Shown here in pieces: positions 47,101 to 59,394 of a DNA stretch of 64,000 bases. The notes below the pieces were generated by a model that searched no databases, had not been told where the DNA came from, and saw only the letters and a program-made list of their open reading frames with translations. Source of the stretch: Streblospio benedicti. Taxonomy: Eukaryota; Annelida; Polychaeta; Spionida; Spionidae. The first letter of the stretch is position 1; every line of letters begins with the position of its first letter. A program made the position numbers and the translations under genes. The DNA is taken from contig CM032659.1 in assembly GCA_019095985.1 (NCBI GenBank), positions 21,963,443-22,027,442 on the forward strand, given 5' to 3'.

Positions 47101-50100
47101 CAAATGAGGTTTAAACATTGTCAGGAGTTACAGGCTACAATGTACATGATAACAATTTTTGTGAACTGATTGAAGAGTTTGACTTTGGTTCAATATAAGC
47201 AATTTAATTGTGCACACCCAGTGTAGATACATGCCTAATTAAACCATAATTTTTAGTACTTTCCCAGAAATTTAAATAGTCAACAGAAAAAAATGTAAAT
47301 CGAGAGACCATGCCTCCGTCTTGTTGGGGTTACAAGGGAATTACCTGGTGATTTTTTTCATAAATTATATTGTAGAATCATTATGATAAATGTGTTTTCC
47401 ATTTGGGGAGATTATGATAGAAATACATGATGCATGATGCATTAAAGAGAGATGTGAGATAAAAGACAGACATGAGTATAATCAAAGTAATGATTGCTGA
47501 ATGGAATACATGATACATAAGTTTTGTCTTTGTCTCTATTTCATTCAATTGATCTGACACCTCACAGTTTGTGTGCCTTTGTAGTACCCAGTCACAAGAA
47601 GAAGGACGACCCATGCCAGTCAGGGTCGGGTTCGAGAACAACGCTAGAGGATTTCCGGCGCCTGGCTGGGCCAGTGCAGGATGCTGTGCTTAAGGCGCAA
47701 CTTATCAACCTGCAGAAAGGGCTGCCAGAACACATGTACCAGGTGAGTATGAGGTGTGAAACAAAGACCTACACCTGCCCAGTAGTAGAACAATTGTTTA
47801 ATGTTATTCATGGACTGTGATCCCTGCCTGTTCTGATGTCCAAGAATTATTGCCTATTGTTCCAGTATCTGGTATAAGAACCGAGTCCCTGAACATATTT
47901 ACCGCATCACTACTAATATGTAATGAATAAGAGACAGTAAATAGTCATGCATGATCAGAAATACATGAAGATGCTGTGTTAAAATCTTGAAACCCATAAG
48001 AGCAACCGAAATATTATAATGGAGGGAACAAAAATGATGGAGAAATTATGGGAAAAACAAAGATATTTAAAGATATTGCTCAGCAAAAATCATATTTGTT
48101 CTGTAAAATCCAGTTACATAGTATCAATAGATGATGCCTCATCCATTGCAAGTGTGATGAAAATAATATTTATATTCTCCGCGTTTAATACTTATTTCAC
48201 CATTGAAAATACCATGCTACATCTCGTCAACTAAAACACAAGGTCACATGATATTATATAATCAAATGATTTTTGCCAGACGTCCCGTGGATTTCTATCG
48301 ACAGACATCTCATTTAACATGGTGGGAGAGATAGGCGACTTTTTACGTGCACCATGCAAGTTGCATCTGACGAAAATCATTCGGTTGACATTTTGCGACT
48401 TCACGTGTTTTATTGGGTGTATGTCGGCCTCTTATTGTGTGGTATTTAAATTGCTTTACATACTTTTTTATGATGCTTAAATGAAAGAAACTTTCAGAAT
48501 GCACAGAACATATTGCATACTTGTTCGGCCACTGAGCATAACCTTTAAGGGGATGAGGAAGCTTATTTTTGGCTTTCATTAATATGCGATTTTCTCTCAA
48601 AGCGTGGCATCAATTTTTACAAATTGTAACCTTGTTTTATAGGCAATAAACTTAAAATTTAACATGGCTTAATATATAGGCTCACATACTATTATTTTAT
48701 GAAGCATTTCTAGCAAATTTAACATATCATGATTTTGCTCGTGTATCATATTATTCAGAGCAAAACATTGCAATCATTTAAAAAAGTACACACCAATAAA
48801 TTCATATACTGGTAATTATCTAGAAAACATTCTCAAATTTCTAATATCTGTCAAATCAATCTTTTTTATACTCATTTCAATTTATATGGCAGCAATATCT
48901 CATAATTTCACAGCAATTATTACAAAAGAACTAAGCATTAATTTATGTTAGAAAATAATTCAAAATCGCTTGTAAGCTTTTCTGAGGAATGTGTTTATTG
49001 TCAAATGTATAATACATACAACATGTATTGGTAGAAAATTGTTACGAAACATTCACACATGACTACTGCTCTTTAAAATTTGAATGTCACTATACGCTAC
49101 TACTTGGTGTATGTATCGTAATTGGAAAAGTAATGATGTTAAAAGGTTCATTTAAAAAATGTATTGTTCTTTATTTGTGTTTGTAGCATAATAAACATGA
49201 TAAACATTAATAATGAGAAAATTCATTACTTTTTCCATATAACCTTCTAGACTACCTGCTAGATTATTACTCATAAATTATGATTTTACTTTTAGGACTT
49301 TCTGAGGACTTTTTACAGTAATTTTGCTCGCTCCAAGTATTGCCTGGAACATCTTTGTCGAGTGAAAGGCCAACCTAATGGTGAGCTAATATTTTGAAAT
49401 AACCAGGGTCAGGATTAGGTGTAAAAGAGCTACTAGTCAGCAGGACTGGCAACGCTCCATAATATACTTATTCTCATGAAATATTCAGTCTCCCTACTCA
49501 AAATTGACAAATTTCCTCCCAATCCAAGCTGATGAGTGTTCAATGCAAACCTTGAATATATCTGAAATCTTTGTACAAAACATTTTTTGACACATCTTAA
49601 AAAACATGTAATTATTGGCTAAAATTATATATATAATAGTTGCTCTTCTCTATTTTTCATGTATTGTTTGGCTGTAGATGGATTTTTGTCCATGGATGAA
49701 CGCATTGGTGACATGGCCCGTAGGATGCTCTACACTGCTGTTCTAGAGCAGCAAGGCCACTTGTCTGCTCTAGAAAAGAAACAGGCAGAAATGTTTAAGA
49801 AAAAGATTGACACGAGGTAAGCAAATATCATAAAAGTTACAACTAATGGAAAAGTTGTTGGGGTATTACATAGAACTATGGCATATCGATTGTAACCTCA
49901 CATTAATTTAAAGTGTTGGATCTGAACGTTTGAATATTTAAGTATTGAGGCTTCCATTCATGAACTGGGGAGATATCTTATGCACTAACCATACTGCATG
50001 TACATGTGTACACAGATGACATAATTTCCTTTGCAGATACCATGAACTTGTGACTGCCATTATACAAGATAAAGTACCAACCAGCTTGCCTGAGTATAGC

Positions 50101-53100
50101 AGTTATGGTCTGACCAATATCATTGAAGCAATTATTGCTGTAGAAAGTAAAGAAACAAAGGTTGAGAAGGAGGATAAGAAATTTCAGCTAATTCTTGAGA
50201 TGTTAAAGAGCTTCTCTATGGACATGAATATTGACAATGAGCTTTGGCAGGTGCCTAACATTAAAAATGAAATTCTCGAAGAGGAATTATTGAATGATGC
50301 CAATATCGATAGCCCAGATTGGATGAAACTTTCCCTATTAGATATTGAATCAGTATTAGGTGAAACTGACACCTAAAACGGCAAGGATTCAATCAAAAGA
50401 CAATGATAAAAAGAAATTTATTGCTGTACCATTGAACAGGAATGGACACAATACTCCATTTACCATAGAACTGTCTGAAGAAGATACCACACCTCTTATG
50501 GCAAAACAAAATAAAGAAATTCAAAAGATTTCCACGGCTGATTCTAACATCCTTGAAAAACAAGAGAGCAACACACTAAATGAAAATGGTAGACAAGAAC
50601 ATCCAACAACTGCAAATAAAAACTTGCAGGCCCATTGTGATGCAACTGATGAATCAAGCAATGCATCTACCAATGCTAATGGATTTCAGCCTCAACTTGA
50701 GAGCAAGGATCAAAGACTTTCCATTGGAAGAGTTTATGGGAAAGACAATGATATTTCTGCTGCAGCTAATGACAAATCATCAAGTGTGAGGAGCAATACC
50801 AATATAGAAGTTTCAAAACAACAAGTCCATGGTGCTTCTGATAGATGGCAAGCAACACAGGAGCATCAAGGAGAAGACAAAGGAAGTGTCTCAGGTATGT
50901 TTACGGTTAATAATCGTGTTTTCTGCTTTAAAGATGTATTTTTCACGTATTATGATGTATTTGATGTCTGTGAAATCATTATGTCTGGGATAAAGCTTCA
51001 TTAAAGGGCCTTTTTCTATGTATTTGGCTGTCCAAATGAAACTCCGAACCATAACTAATTTTTGTGAGTGAGATGCATAACTAATTTCTGTGAGTGATAT
51101 GCATTTGCATATGATATCTCATTTAAAAAATCAATCTTGTTCACAATTACAACTAACATGTTTTGTGACTCACTGTGGTGTAGGTGCACTGCTGTGTGCG
51201 GCATCGGCGGCGCTGGAGCGCTCACTAACAGGTGGGGAGCCGTGCTGTGAACTAGACTCGCCAGCCTGCATCACGTCCACCCTGCTGCTGGCAGATGTCG
51301 CTGCACAGATAGAAAAGCAGGATGCTGGTGGTGCCACCGAAAGCAGCTGTGCAGTGGCACCAGCAGACAACACCGCTGGAACAGCCAACAACACAGCAGC
51401 CAGCAGCAGACAGGTACGGAGCAGCCAAATGTGTCTCCTAGAAAAACAGTCTTGACACTTGCATACATGTAACTCGGCTCGGAGCAGATAGATATGAGCA
51501 CAAACATTACATGATCATTTTTCAAATGCATTGATTTTGTGGATGTGTCCTGTGATTCATTTAATATTTATGGTAAAACCTTCCAGAATGAATCAGGCAA
51601 AGAAGTGAGTTTTGCTCCTAGAAAAGCAGCGCCTGAAAATGGCAACAGTGGTGGTCAGATGGTCAGTATGGCACCCAAAGTAGTGAACACCAAAACCTCC
51701 AGCATCCAGAACTACAACCCCCATCACATATACCAAATGTCTCAGGTACATTGTCTGGTTTCTACATATGTAGATACTTTAGTATTGTACATGTATGATG
51801 TTACCATGACCTCAGGGAGGGATGAAGTAATCTTACTAGCAGTATGTTGCTATATTTTCTCCCACTGAATCCATGAATTTCTATTACTGCAGACAACTGC
51901 CATGCAGGTGCCAATGAGCATGATCCAGACAATGAGCATTAACAAGAAACCCCCACAGGCGCACAAGCACATCCTCCCCAATCCAGGTAATGTCAGCTCA
52001 TTATCATGATCTGCATTCTCACAATGCACAGAAAATAGCTCAATAATGTTGGGTAACGTCAACGGCAGAAGATGCTTATCCTTTATAATTGGGTATGGCG
52101 GTATTTCTTGGTCAGCCGTTATATGACCAAATTGACCAAGGAAAGCAGAGATGTGAACTTACGTTTTTTTTTTTTCCCCGTATTTTTACGATTTTTGTTC
52201 CCTGAAAAATCATTACGTCAGGGACATGGTTTTATTACGGGATTTCACTAGTTTTAGAGAAATATGGGCATTTTCGTCGAATACAGCTTGATTGGCGCTT
52301 GGGTGCCATTTTTAAACGTTCATAACGCAATCTTTATTTGTAAGAAACAGCATAATTTCAACTGGATCACGCCGGTAACGTTGGAAAACGTAATTGCGCG
52401 TTGCTCTATTTGCATTGTGATAAATGCATATTTGTTGTGAACTAGTATGTGTAGCAGGTGCACAGGTGCCAAAATGGCCATGTTGAGGTAGAAAACAAAC
52501 AAAAAACTTCAATTTTAGTTAATCTTATCAATTTTACAAAGTAATAGGCCATTATCAACAGTCATGAAATGCATCTGTACCACGGACGTTTGATTTAAGA
52601 TACTCATGAAATTAACAATCCATTCAATCTTACCACACAATATTCTGCTCTTCAGACTTCACTGACTTCAGAAAAAAGATGTTCAAGAATTCTAACTATT
52701 ATTTGTACAGTGGCAGATCTGGGTTGGCTTGGGATGTACTTATAGACTAGCAATGGCAAAGTGATAGAACAGTTGCTTAGTAATTCTTGTAAAATAAGAG
52801 GAGTGTTATGATGACCATCATACGGACAGATGCTACAGTTGCTACTGGTAAGTATAAAACCATCAAATACTTAGTAATTTTAGTACCCACCATACAAATA
52901 GTAATTAAATTAATATTTTCTTTTGTTTTTATTGCCATTTTAAGAATGTACTAAACCGTAAAACATTAAGATTTTTTTAAGATTTTTCTCATATTTTAAT
53001 AAGATTTTTTCTCAAAAATTAAGATTTTTCAAGGGTCGGATTAAGATTTTTCGCAGTGACAGGTTCACAACTCTGGGAAAGGCATCCAGTCATAAAACTT

Positions 53101-56100
53101 GCCTAGAATTATTATGCCTAGATTAAAAAATCAATTGTCCCTATTCAAATAAGCATGTTGAACTTGATCAAAAAATGTTTTCAAAGGGATTTTAGGTCTT
53201 AACATTACTAGGTGCCCACAAACCCAGGTCTCTGCTCAGCCGGGCATGTAAGTATGTAAGTCAGCAGTGGTCACTTGCCCAAATGAGCACAAAATGAAAG
53301 AAATTTTTTGCTTGTTTCCATTAGTAAAATACAAAGTAATTGAATGATGGCTTTTTTGTAAGTAACCTACTCTCAAATAATCATTGTCATACATTCTCAT
53401 ACACCTCCAGAGGTATCCAAATATCTTTGGCGATTATTATCTACAAATTATATTCCATTTAGAACTATTTGTGACATTTTTTCTGTTGAAATTTGAAGAA
53501 AATGAGGTAATTTCAGTTGTGAGTCAGATGCTTCCGCAGCAGACCTACATGCCTCACTACTACAAGCAACAGCGAATCATCACCTCACAGCAGCAGCAGC
53601 AGCAGCGTCACCAGCTGCATGGTGTGAAGACAAGTTCTGGCTTGGCTCCACCGCTGCTTGTCAAGGCTGGCCCTAGCCAGTGTCGTATCAGCACCAGCCT
53701 TACCACACAGACATCACAGGTGAGCAGCAGCAGTAACAGCAGTAAATATGCAAATCACGTTACAGTATTTGTAGGATCACTGATAGGTCGAAATGACGAG
53801 TGTCATGAAAAATATTCTTGCTAACTAAAATCTGCTCATCTCATCCAAGAAACAAACACAAAAAAATAACTCTTTCAAATTGATGTGATTGAGAAATACT
53901 TGTCCATTGGACAAGATTTTTACATTTTCTACATATCTGACAACACAGATGCTCGTTTTGGACTTTAAGACGGATTCTTGTTTGTGGCCAGGAGCAATGG
54001 CAGATCCAGGGTTTTTGGAAAAGGGGGGGGCGCAAGTAAGGGATTTCCTGGGTTTCGTATGCACAATCGATGTCGATTGATGGCAGACATGCCAAAAACC
54101 CTACGAACAAGAAGTATTTTGGTTGGAAAGGGGGAGAGGGTGCCCCCTATGCCAGCCCCCGGAATCTGCCTATGAGATGTGATGCAGTTTTTTTACAAAT
54201 GATCGTAGCCTAGCTATTTAGGTTAACAGTAGGAAACCTGGCAAGTGATAAGCGTCTATGTTTAGACTGTCAGACATTTTGTTTAGACATTTTATTCAAC
54301 TCTGTTGCTGGACATTGCAAAGTAAATTGTCAAAATTCATGTGTCATGCTAAATTTACTCATATATGAATGTCTTGGTGAACGTTATTGTTTGAAATGTG
54401 TTTGCAGCCTACACGAACCACAGTAAGACTTGCTGACCCTTCAAAGTACCGAGACAGTTTGCCAGGCAGAGTTCTCTATGCAGGACAGGTAATCACTGGT
54501 TCAAAACAGTAACCAAATTCATGCACATTCAATTTAAACTAGCTTATACCCTTGGAGCCAAAGACTGAATAAAATGCCCTTTATTTTTAAAGTAATTACT
54601 GTACTAACGAGTAAAATTAAGGTGACGCTATCCATCATAAAAAGCACCTAGCCCAGTCCTGACAACAACTAGGCTAGTTCTGACTCCTACCGGTACCCCG
54701 TCCTGACAGCACTTATCCCCATCTTAACAGCACCCACCCCATCCTGACAACAGTTAATGTTAAGTTAATGCCTCTCCCCCATAGCCTACCAATCACACAG
54801 ATACACCCACAGTTACAATACATTGTATGGGTGCTAAAATTGAAATTGGTGGCATGAAATTGGGAATTATAATTCCAAACCATAATTTTTACAATGAGAA
54901 ATATAAATGTGGGTCAGGGAGATTTATTGGGCACAGTGCAAAAAAAAAAGACATTAGCTTTGATGTTTAGCAAAGCAAAAGTTAAAATCATATAAAAATT
55001 TGTAGAATCAATGCATTTTTTTGTTTTTTCAGCTTACACATTTTAAACGCCTGTGCATATATTCTTGACTGGTTAAACATAGGAAAAGTGGTGTATTACT
55101 GTAAATATACCTGGCATAGTGTACTACAATCTTACGTTATAAACATTATCACTTCTAAACAGTAACAAATACACTAGTACATTCCTTCAGAACCCTGTAA
55201 CGTGCTCTGTGCCTGCGCCGGTGGTTTCTGGGATGACGTTGGCACCACCAGCTGCACACCAGCTACCGGCAGTGGCATCCAGTAGCCACCACAAGGTGCC
55301 GGTCAGCCTCGGGGCAGGAGGAGGAGGGAACATCTTTCCACTCGACCTGTCACTGCAGCACCACCACCAGGTACTCATGTCTAAGCTAGCTTCTGGGATT
55401 ACTCACTTTTGTTGCATGTCGCAAAAGCAAGACAAGCACAAGTATGTAGCTATTTAGACAGCTAAGATGTCTATGCTTTAGCTAAACCTGGGGTGTTATA
55501 ACATAATTCTTTCAATCCGGCACTCTGCATACGTCAACTAATGGATGCAAGTTTGATGAGGATGCAATATAATACAACTGCTATGAAAATAAGATTGAAC
55601 CTTCGAACCAAATGTTAAAATTAAACATAAAAGAATGCTATCATAAAAGTGCTGATTATCAGTATATGAGTTAAATTTCATCTGAATAGACATTGATTGA
55701 GATATCAAAAGCAATTAGTTATTTGTTATTTTACTTGGTTGTTCAGGGTAAATATATTCAAAATATTCAGAAACAGAAGCATACTTCTTTAGCTTATGAA
55801 GAGAAATTATGTAATTTGACTCAATATTAGTTGAGATATCAACATATTTGTAAAGTAGATTTTAATAGACAAGAATATTTGGTTTGCTACCCATCCCTTA
55901 AGTAGCTGGAATCAGCTGCATAAAATCCATACACTGCATTGGATACAGGTAATAAACTCTTCAAGTTGAAGAGTTTAGTCTAATGTTGTATCACTGTAAA
56001 ACAACTCATGTACTTGCTTATCTCAAAATTTTGCACGTTGTTAAATTTAAAGGCAGCACGGTGATCCATATTGACCTTCACCTATCCTGCTGCTCTGTTC

Positions 56101-56319
56101 CAGCCTCCTGGGCCCTTGCCGCGTCCCGTGGTGCGTCCGGGCGTGTCCCTGATCCGCCACATCCAGGTGAGCCGGCCCACTCCCACCACCACCACCCCAG
56201 CCTCAGTCCGGGGTCCCACCCCGCCTGCCGCGAGGGCAAGGCAGGTTGCTGTTGCACGACGCATTTCGCCACGCAGAGCCAACAACTCACCCTCATCCAG
56301 CAACAGCGGCAGTAAGTAG
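41139..56319 (+). CDS. Large nuclear HMG-box-like protein, 19 exons, about 1,496 residues
   Basis: Exons 41139-41165, 41198-41380, 42283-43753, 43848-43997, 44109-44214, 44437-44548, 46113-46260, 47585-47742, 49296-49380, 49678-49816, 50037-50250, 50360-50894, 51184-51413, 51587-51745, 51893-51986, 53517-53719, 54408-54488, 55191-55370 and 56104-56319 give one continuous frame. The start MPPPKRKRN is basic and NLS-like. Residues to about 560 are Lys/Ser-rich and low complexity with SPKxxSP repeats (43303-43425). An acidic/basic region precedes an HMG-box-like fold over exons 6-7 (GGPPIGKTCMCFVVK, then RRGFQQKYG and AWEELKPREKVRYFQRARA). A conserved helical region follows (EDFRRLAGPVQDAVLKAQL, FLRTFYSNFARSKYCLEHLC, DERIGDMARRMLYTAVLEQQ). 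The rest is Ser/Gln/Pro-rich, with a Q6 tract (53590-53608). I do not recognise an ortholog; chromatin or transcription is inferred. The acceptor of exon 7 is ambiguous (46113 or 46116), and a strong gtaagt overlaps the proposed stop. Confidence 0.72.
41540..42036 (-). mobile_element. Probable tRNA-derived SINE in intron 2 of the HMG-box-like gene
   Basis: Read on the minus strand it begins CAGTCAGTGGTACAGTGGTT followed by AGAGCGTACAACC, which resembles a tRNA A box, with a weaker B-box-like GAGTTTGCTGCCC further on. The remaining body ends near CCATGTACCAACACCACATG. It also contains a 16-bp perfect inverted repeat (41769-41784 and 41802-41817, GTCAGAGTCTCGTCAC). No clear poly(A) or simple tail. 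Confidence 0.45.
44760..45860. repeat. Interspersed repeat, about 1.1 kb, in intron 6 of the HMG-box-like gene
   Basis: The left part (44790-44950) matches 13500-13650. The right part (45040-45120 and 45640-45855) matches 52690-53070, for example AAGTATAAAACCATCAAATA and GATTTTTCAAGGGTC followed by GATTAAGATTTTT. Three partial copies in one window define a dispersed family without recognisable coding sequence. Confidence 0.65.
50251..50376 (+). other. Retainable coding intron with alternative C-terminus in the HMG-box-like gene
   Basis: 109 nt from CAG/gtgcct (50251) to TATTAG (50359). If spliced, the frame continues for over 500 residues. If retained, the frame runs VPNIKNEILEEELLNDAN, then IDSPDWMKLSLLDIESVLGE and stops at 50376, giving about 972 residues. 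The retained peptide is acidic with bulky hydrophobics, the look of a transactivation segment, so it is probably a real alternative coding end. Confidence 0.6.
52690..53070. repeat. Second intronic copy of the 44760-45860 repeat family
   Basis: Shares AAGTATAAAACCATCAAATA, CTTAGTAATTTTAGTA, GATTTTTCAAGGGTC and GATTTTTCGCAGTGACA with the intron 6 copy. Lies in the intron between exons 15 and 16. Confidence 0.65.
53994..54175. repeat. GGCAGATCC-family short repeat, best copy
   Basis: Runs from AATGGCAGATCCAGGGTTTT to GGAATCTGCCTATGAG. The outer GGCAGATCC and GGAATCTGCC are imperfect inverted ends. Related copies at 11076-11158 and 35628-35775. Non-coding, about 180 bp. Confidence 0.7.
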
Positions 56320-57189
56320 AAGCCTGTCAGGTGGTGTGAGGGTGTGACATGTTCAGCAAAAGTTCTTTCAATTATGTGAATTCTTTCCTTTCGACTATTG
56401 TAGTGTAAGTGAAGTATGCAAATAAGCTAAGTAAGACTAAATAGAGGCTTGGGGCCTGTGCCTATAATTATATGGATGTATTGAATCTTTTGACAACAGT
56501 TATACGAATTAAAAAGAATTCTTTTTGTTTGTCTTATGTCAAATGCAATTTTAGTGTGTGATAAAAGCAATAACTTACTGCTGCAGTAGGCAAAGTTTAA
56601 TTATGCATTTGAGTTATGGCTACCTGAGAAACATTGGTTATGTAAAACAGTTACTATTACCACTGCCATATGAAGGCTGAAAATAGAGCTCATAGTAAAC
56701 TAAAAAGCATTTAGAAGTCAGCATTTTCAAGTGGTTTATTATTTTTAAAGATATCAAATTATAGATAGCAACATTTATTGCACAGTATCCAATGCTGTAT
56801 ATTTTTCTTAAAAAAGTAATAAGAAGTATGTTGTTGCATATGGAGATTGTTTGATTATTTTAAAACAAATAATGCTAGATCTTTATATGAGACCCATTAT
56901 CTGCTGATAGAATAAAATGTAGAATTGGCATGGATGTATATGTAATTATTATTTCATTTTCCAATTTGTACTCTTATCTTTTATGATTTTTTGTTGTATT
57001 AAATAGTACTGTAAACCCATATTTTAAGAAACAAAAGGGGTTTACAATATCTATGAATAATTGTATTTTCAACTATAAACTGTAATATGTTTTGAAGTAA
57101 CTTGAAGAAAATTTGTTGTACATGTATTCTTTGATAACACTTAGATCACAAAGAAAGATATACCATTTTGTGATAGTTAAGTAGATTGC

Positions 57190-58755
57190 TATTTTTGTCA
57201 TTATTCATGTTCTTTTGTTAAATTTCCACAAATACCTTATTGTATTTATGAGGAAAAAGAAGACATTTATTTATTTGTATATTTTAGAAGTTACCTTTTA
57301 GAATCTGTGATAATATCCATGGTTGCTAGCTTCATGTTAGTCAGAAATCTAAAGACAACCATGAACAATGAAGTTCGTATAGATAAGGTTGTGCATTACC
57401 AAACATTTAAAATGTATATTTTTAGATAAAGGCTAATATTTTTCTCCTTAGATTTAAAAAATAAAAACATTTTTGGACATTCATGTCGCTAAATTGATTG
57501 ACCAAATAGAAGAGTTATTGTCATAATTTGTAAGATTTCCTTTCCCATATTTTTTTCAATTTTAACAGTAAACTATAATATGTTCAAAAGCAAATGTAAG
57601 AAAAGTGATGCACATGTTTTCTTTGATAAATCTTAAATTACAATTACACAGGAAGATACATATAGTATGGGTCTTCTACATCAATGCTCTTTTGTTAAAT
57701 TTCCACAAATACCTTATTGTATTTATGAGGAAAAAGAAGACATTTATTCATTTGTATATTTTAGAAGTTATATATATAGTAATTTGTGATAGTTAAGTAA
57801 AGTAGATTGCATGGTCATCATTTTTGTGCGAAAGTGAAGTGTGGATTGTGATATTTTAAAAGTTTTAATTTGTTTTTTCTGCATGTCTTTCCTCTAGCTG
57901 CAATCAAATATTGATGTTAAGTGTTAACGTGGATGTATTTGTCAGTGGAAAACCCATAATTTACCAGAAGAATATAATAAAGGCTCTACACATAAAGTAA
58001 TGGTGTGTTCCCGTGTTCTTCTGACCTGGTAAAGATACGTCGTACGTACGAGTTGGGAAATAGCACGCGAACACACAATTAGCCCATTACACTCAAGTTG
58101 TAAGGCATATGTAGAAATTGTGTGTGAAAAGACCAAATTAAGGGTCTTCTACATTAATGCTCTTTTGTTAAATTTCCCCAAATACCTTATTGTATTTATG
58201 AGGAAAAAGAAGACATTTATTCATTTGTATATTTTAGAAGTTATATATATATAGTAATTTGTGATAGTTAAGTAAAGTAGATTGCAAGGTCATCATTTTT
58301 GTGCGAAAGTGAAGTGGGATTGTGATATTTTAAAAGTTTTAATTTGTTTTTTCTGAATGTCTTTCCTCTAGCTAAAGTAAATGTAAGAAAAGTGATGCAC
58401 ATGTTTTCTTTGATAAATCTTAAATTACACAGGAAGATACATATAGTAATTTGTGATAGTTAAGTAAAGTAGATTGCTAAGTCATCATTTTTGTGCGAAA
58501 GTGAAGTTGGATTGTGATATTTTAAAAGTTTTAATTTGTTTTTTCTGCATGTTTTTCCTCTAGCTAAAGTAAATGTAAGAAAAGTGATGCACATGTTTTC
58601 TTTGATAAATCGTAAATAACACAGGATGATACATATAGTAATTTGTGATAGTTAAGTAGAGTAGATTGCAAGGTCATCATTTTTGTGCAAAAGTGAAGTG
58701 GGATTGTGATATTTTAAAAGTTTTAATTTTTTTTTTCTGCATGTCTTTCCTCTAG
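57190..58755 (+). repeat. Complex tandem repeat containing splice-acceptor-like units
   Basis: Three copies of AAATACCTTATTGTATTTATGA (truncated here to AAATACCTTATTGTATTTAT) lie at about 57230, 57709 and 58180, and four copies of a unit ending TTTTAATTTGTTTTTTCTGC, ATGTCTTTCCTCTAG lie at about 57860-57898, 58330-58372, 58530-58563 and 58712-58755. The last two units repeat with a period of about 190 bp. Each ends in a strong polypyrimidine tract plus TAG. It lies immediately 3' of the HMG-box-like gene. Confidence 0.85.
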
Positions 58756-58800
58756 CTGCAATCAAATATTGTACCTGTGAACTGAGTTGAAAATAAAAGT
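58756..58800 (+). promoter_or_regulatory. Candidate alternative terminal exon and poly(A) signal of the HMG-box-like gene
   Basis: After the last CCTCTAG acceptor comes CTGCAATCAAATATTG, a stop (TGA) after eleven codons in the phase left by the donor GGCA/gtaagt at 56312, and AATAAA at 58792-58797. This would replace the last two codons of exon 19 by a short tail. Both ends are possible. Confidence 0.4.
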
Positions 58801-58856
58801 GTTAAACCCAAAAAAGTCAATCGTCACTTATTGATTTTTATGTTTAGATATTTACA

Positions 58857-59000
58857 ATACAACCTCTTTATTAGGACCACCTTTGGGACCAGTGTTAAGC
58901 GGTCTCAATAGAGAGGTGGTCTCTATAGAGAGGTTTGGTTATGTAGCTTTGTGAAAGTTTGGGACCATGAAAAGTGTTCTAACTATAGAGATAGGATTAT
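58857..59000. repeat. GAGACCACC-type short repeat
   Basis: Contains ACAACCTCTTTATTAGGACC, TAGAGAGGTGGTCTCTATAG and GAGAGGTTTGGTT, the same words as the MITE at 59297-59394, in a scrambled or nested arrangement. Confidence 0.5.
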
Positions 59001-59296
59001 CTCAAAAGAGGTGGCCTTAGTTGGAGCGTCTACTGCACATACACATAGCAATGAATATACACATATTATGAACTTACAATCTGTCTGATTCACTACTGTG
59101 GTGTATATCAAATCGGCAATAATGTGATTCCACCAACATGATCCCCGCTTTGCCTGCGCACACTGTGATACATTCTTCACATCCACTCTTCTGTCTATCC
59201 ATTGACTTAAATTCCCTTTAAAATGCAGACCTCTACACATGGTAAAAACAACACTGCCATTTGGGAGACTTATTTCACCATGGACGTCATGTTAAA

Positions 59297-59394
59297 TACA
59301 GTAAAACCTCCAGTTGAGACCACCTCCATATAGAGACCACCTCTTTATTGAGACCTGGTCCCAAAAGTGGTCTTCATAGAGAGGCTTTACTGTA
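59297..59394. mobile_element. 98-bp foldback MITE of the CAGTAAAACCTC family
   Basis: Left end TACAGTAAAACCTCCAGTTG, right end reverse-complemented TACAGTAAAGCCTCTCTATG. The whole element is almost palindromic (GAGACCACC ... AAGTGGTCTTC). TA at both ends may be the target duplication, as in Tc1/mariner-type elements. Further fragments lie at 59640-59745 and 61254-61380. Confidence 0.7.

Noticed and set aside
50341-50376. A sequencing frameshift in the HMG-box-like gene
   Set aside because: A properly placed 109-nt GT-AG intron explains the frame change without an error, although an indel cannot be fully excluded.
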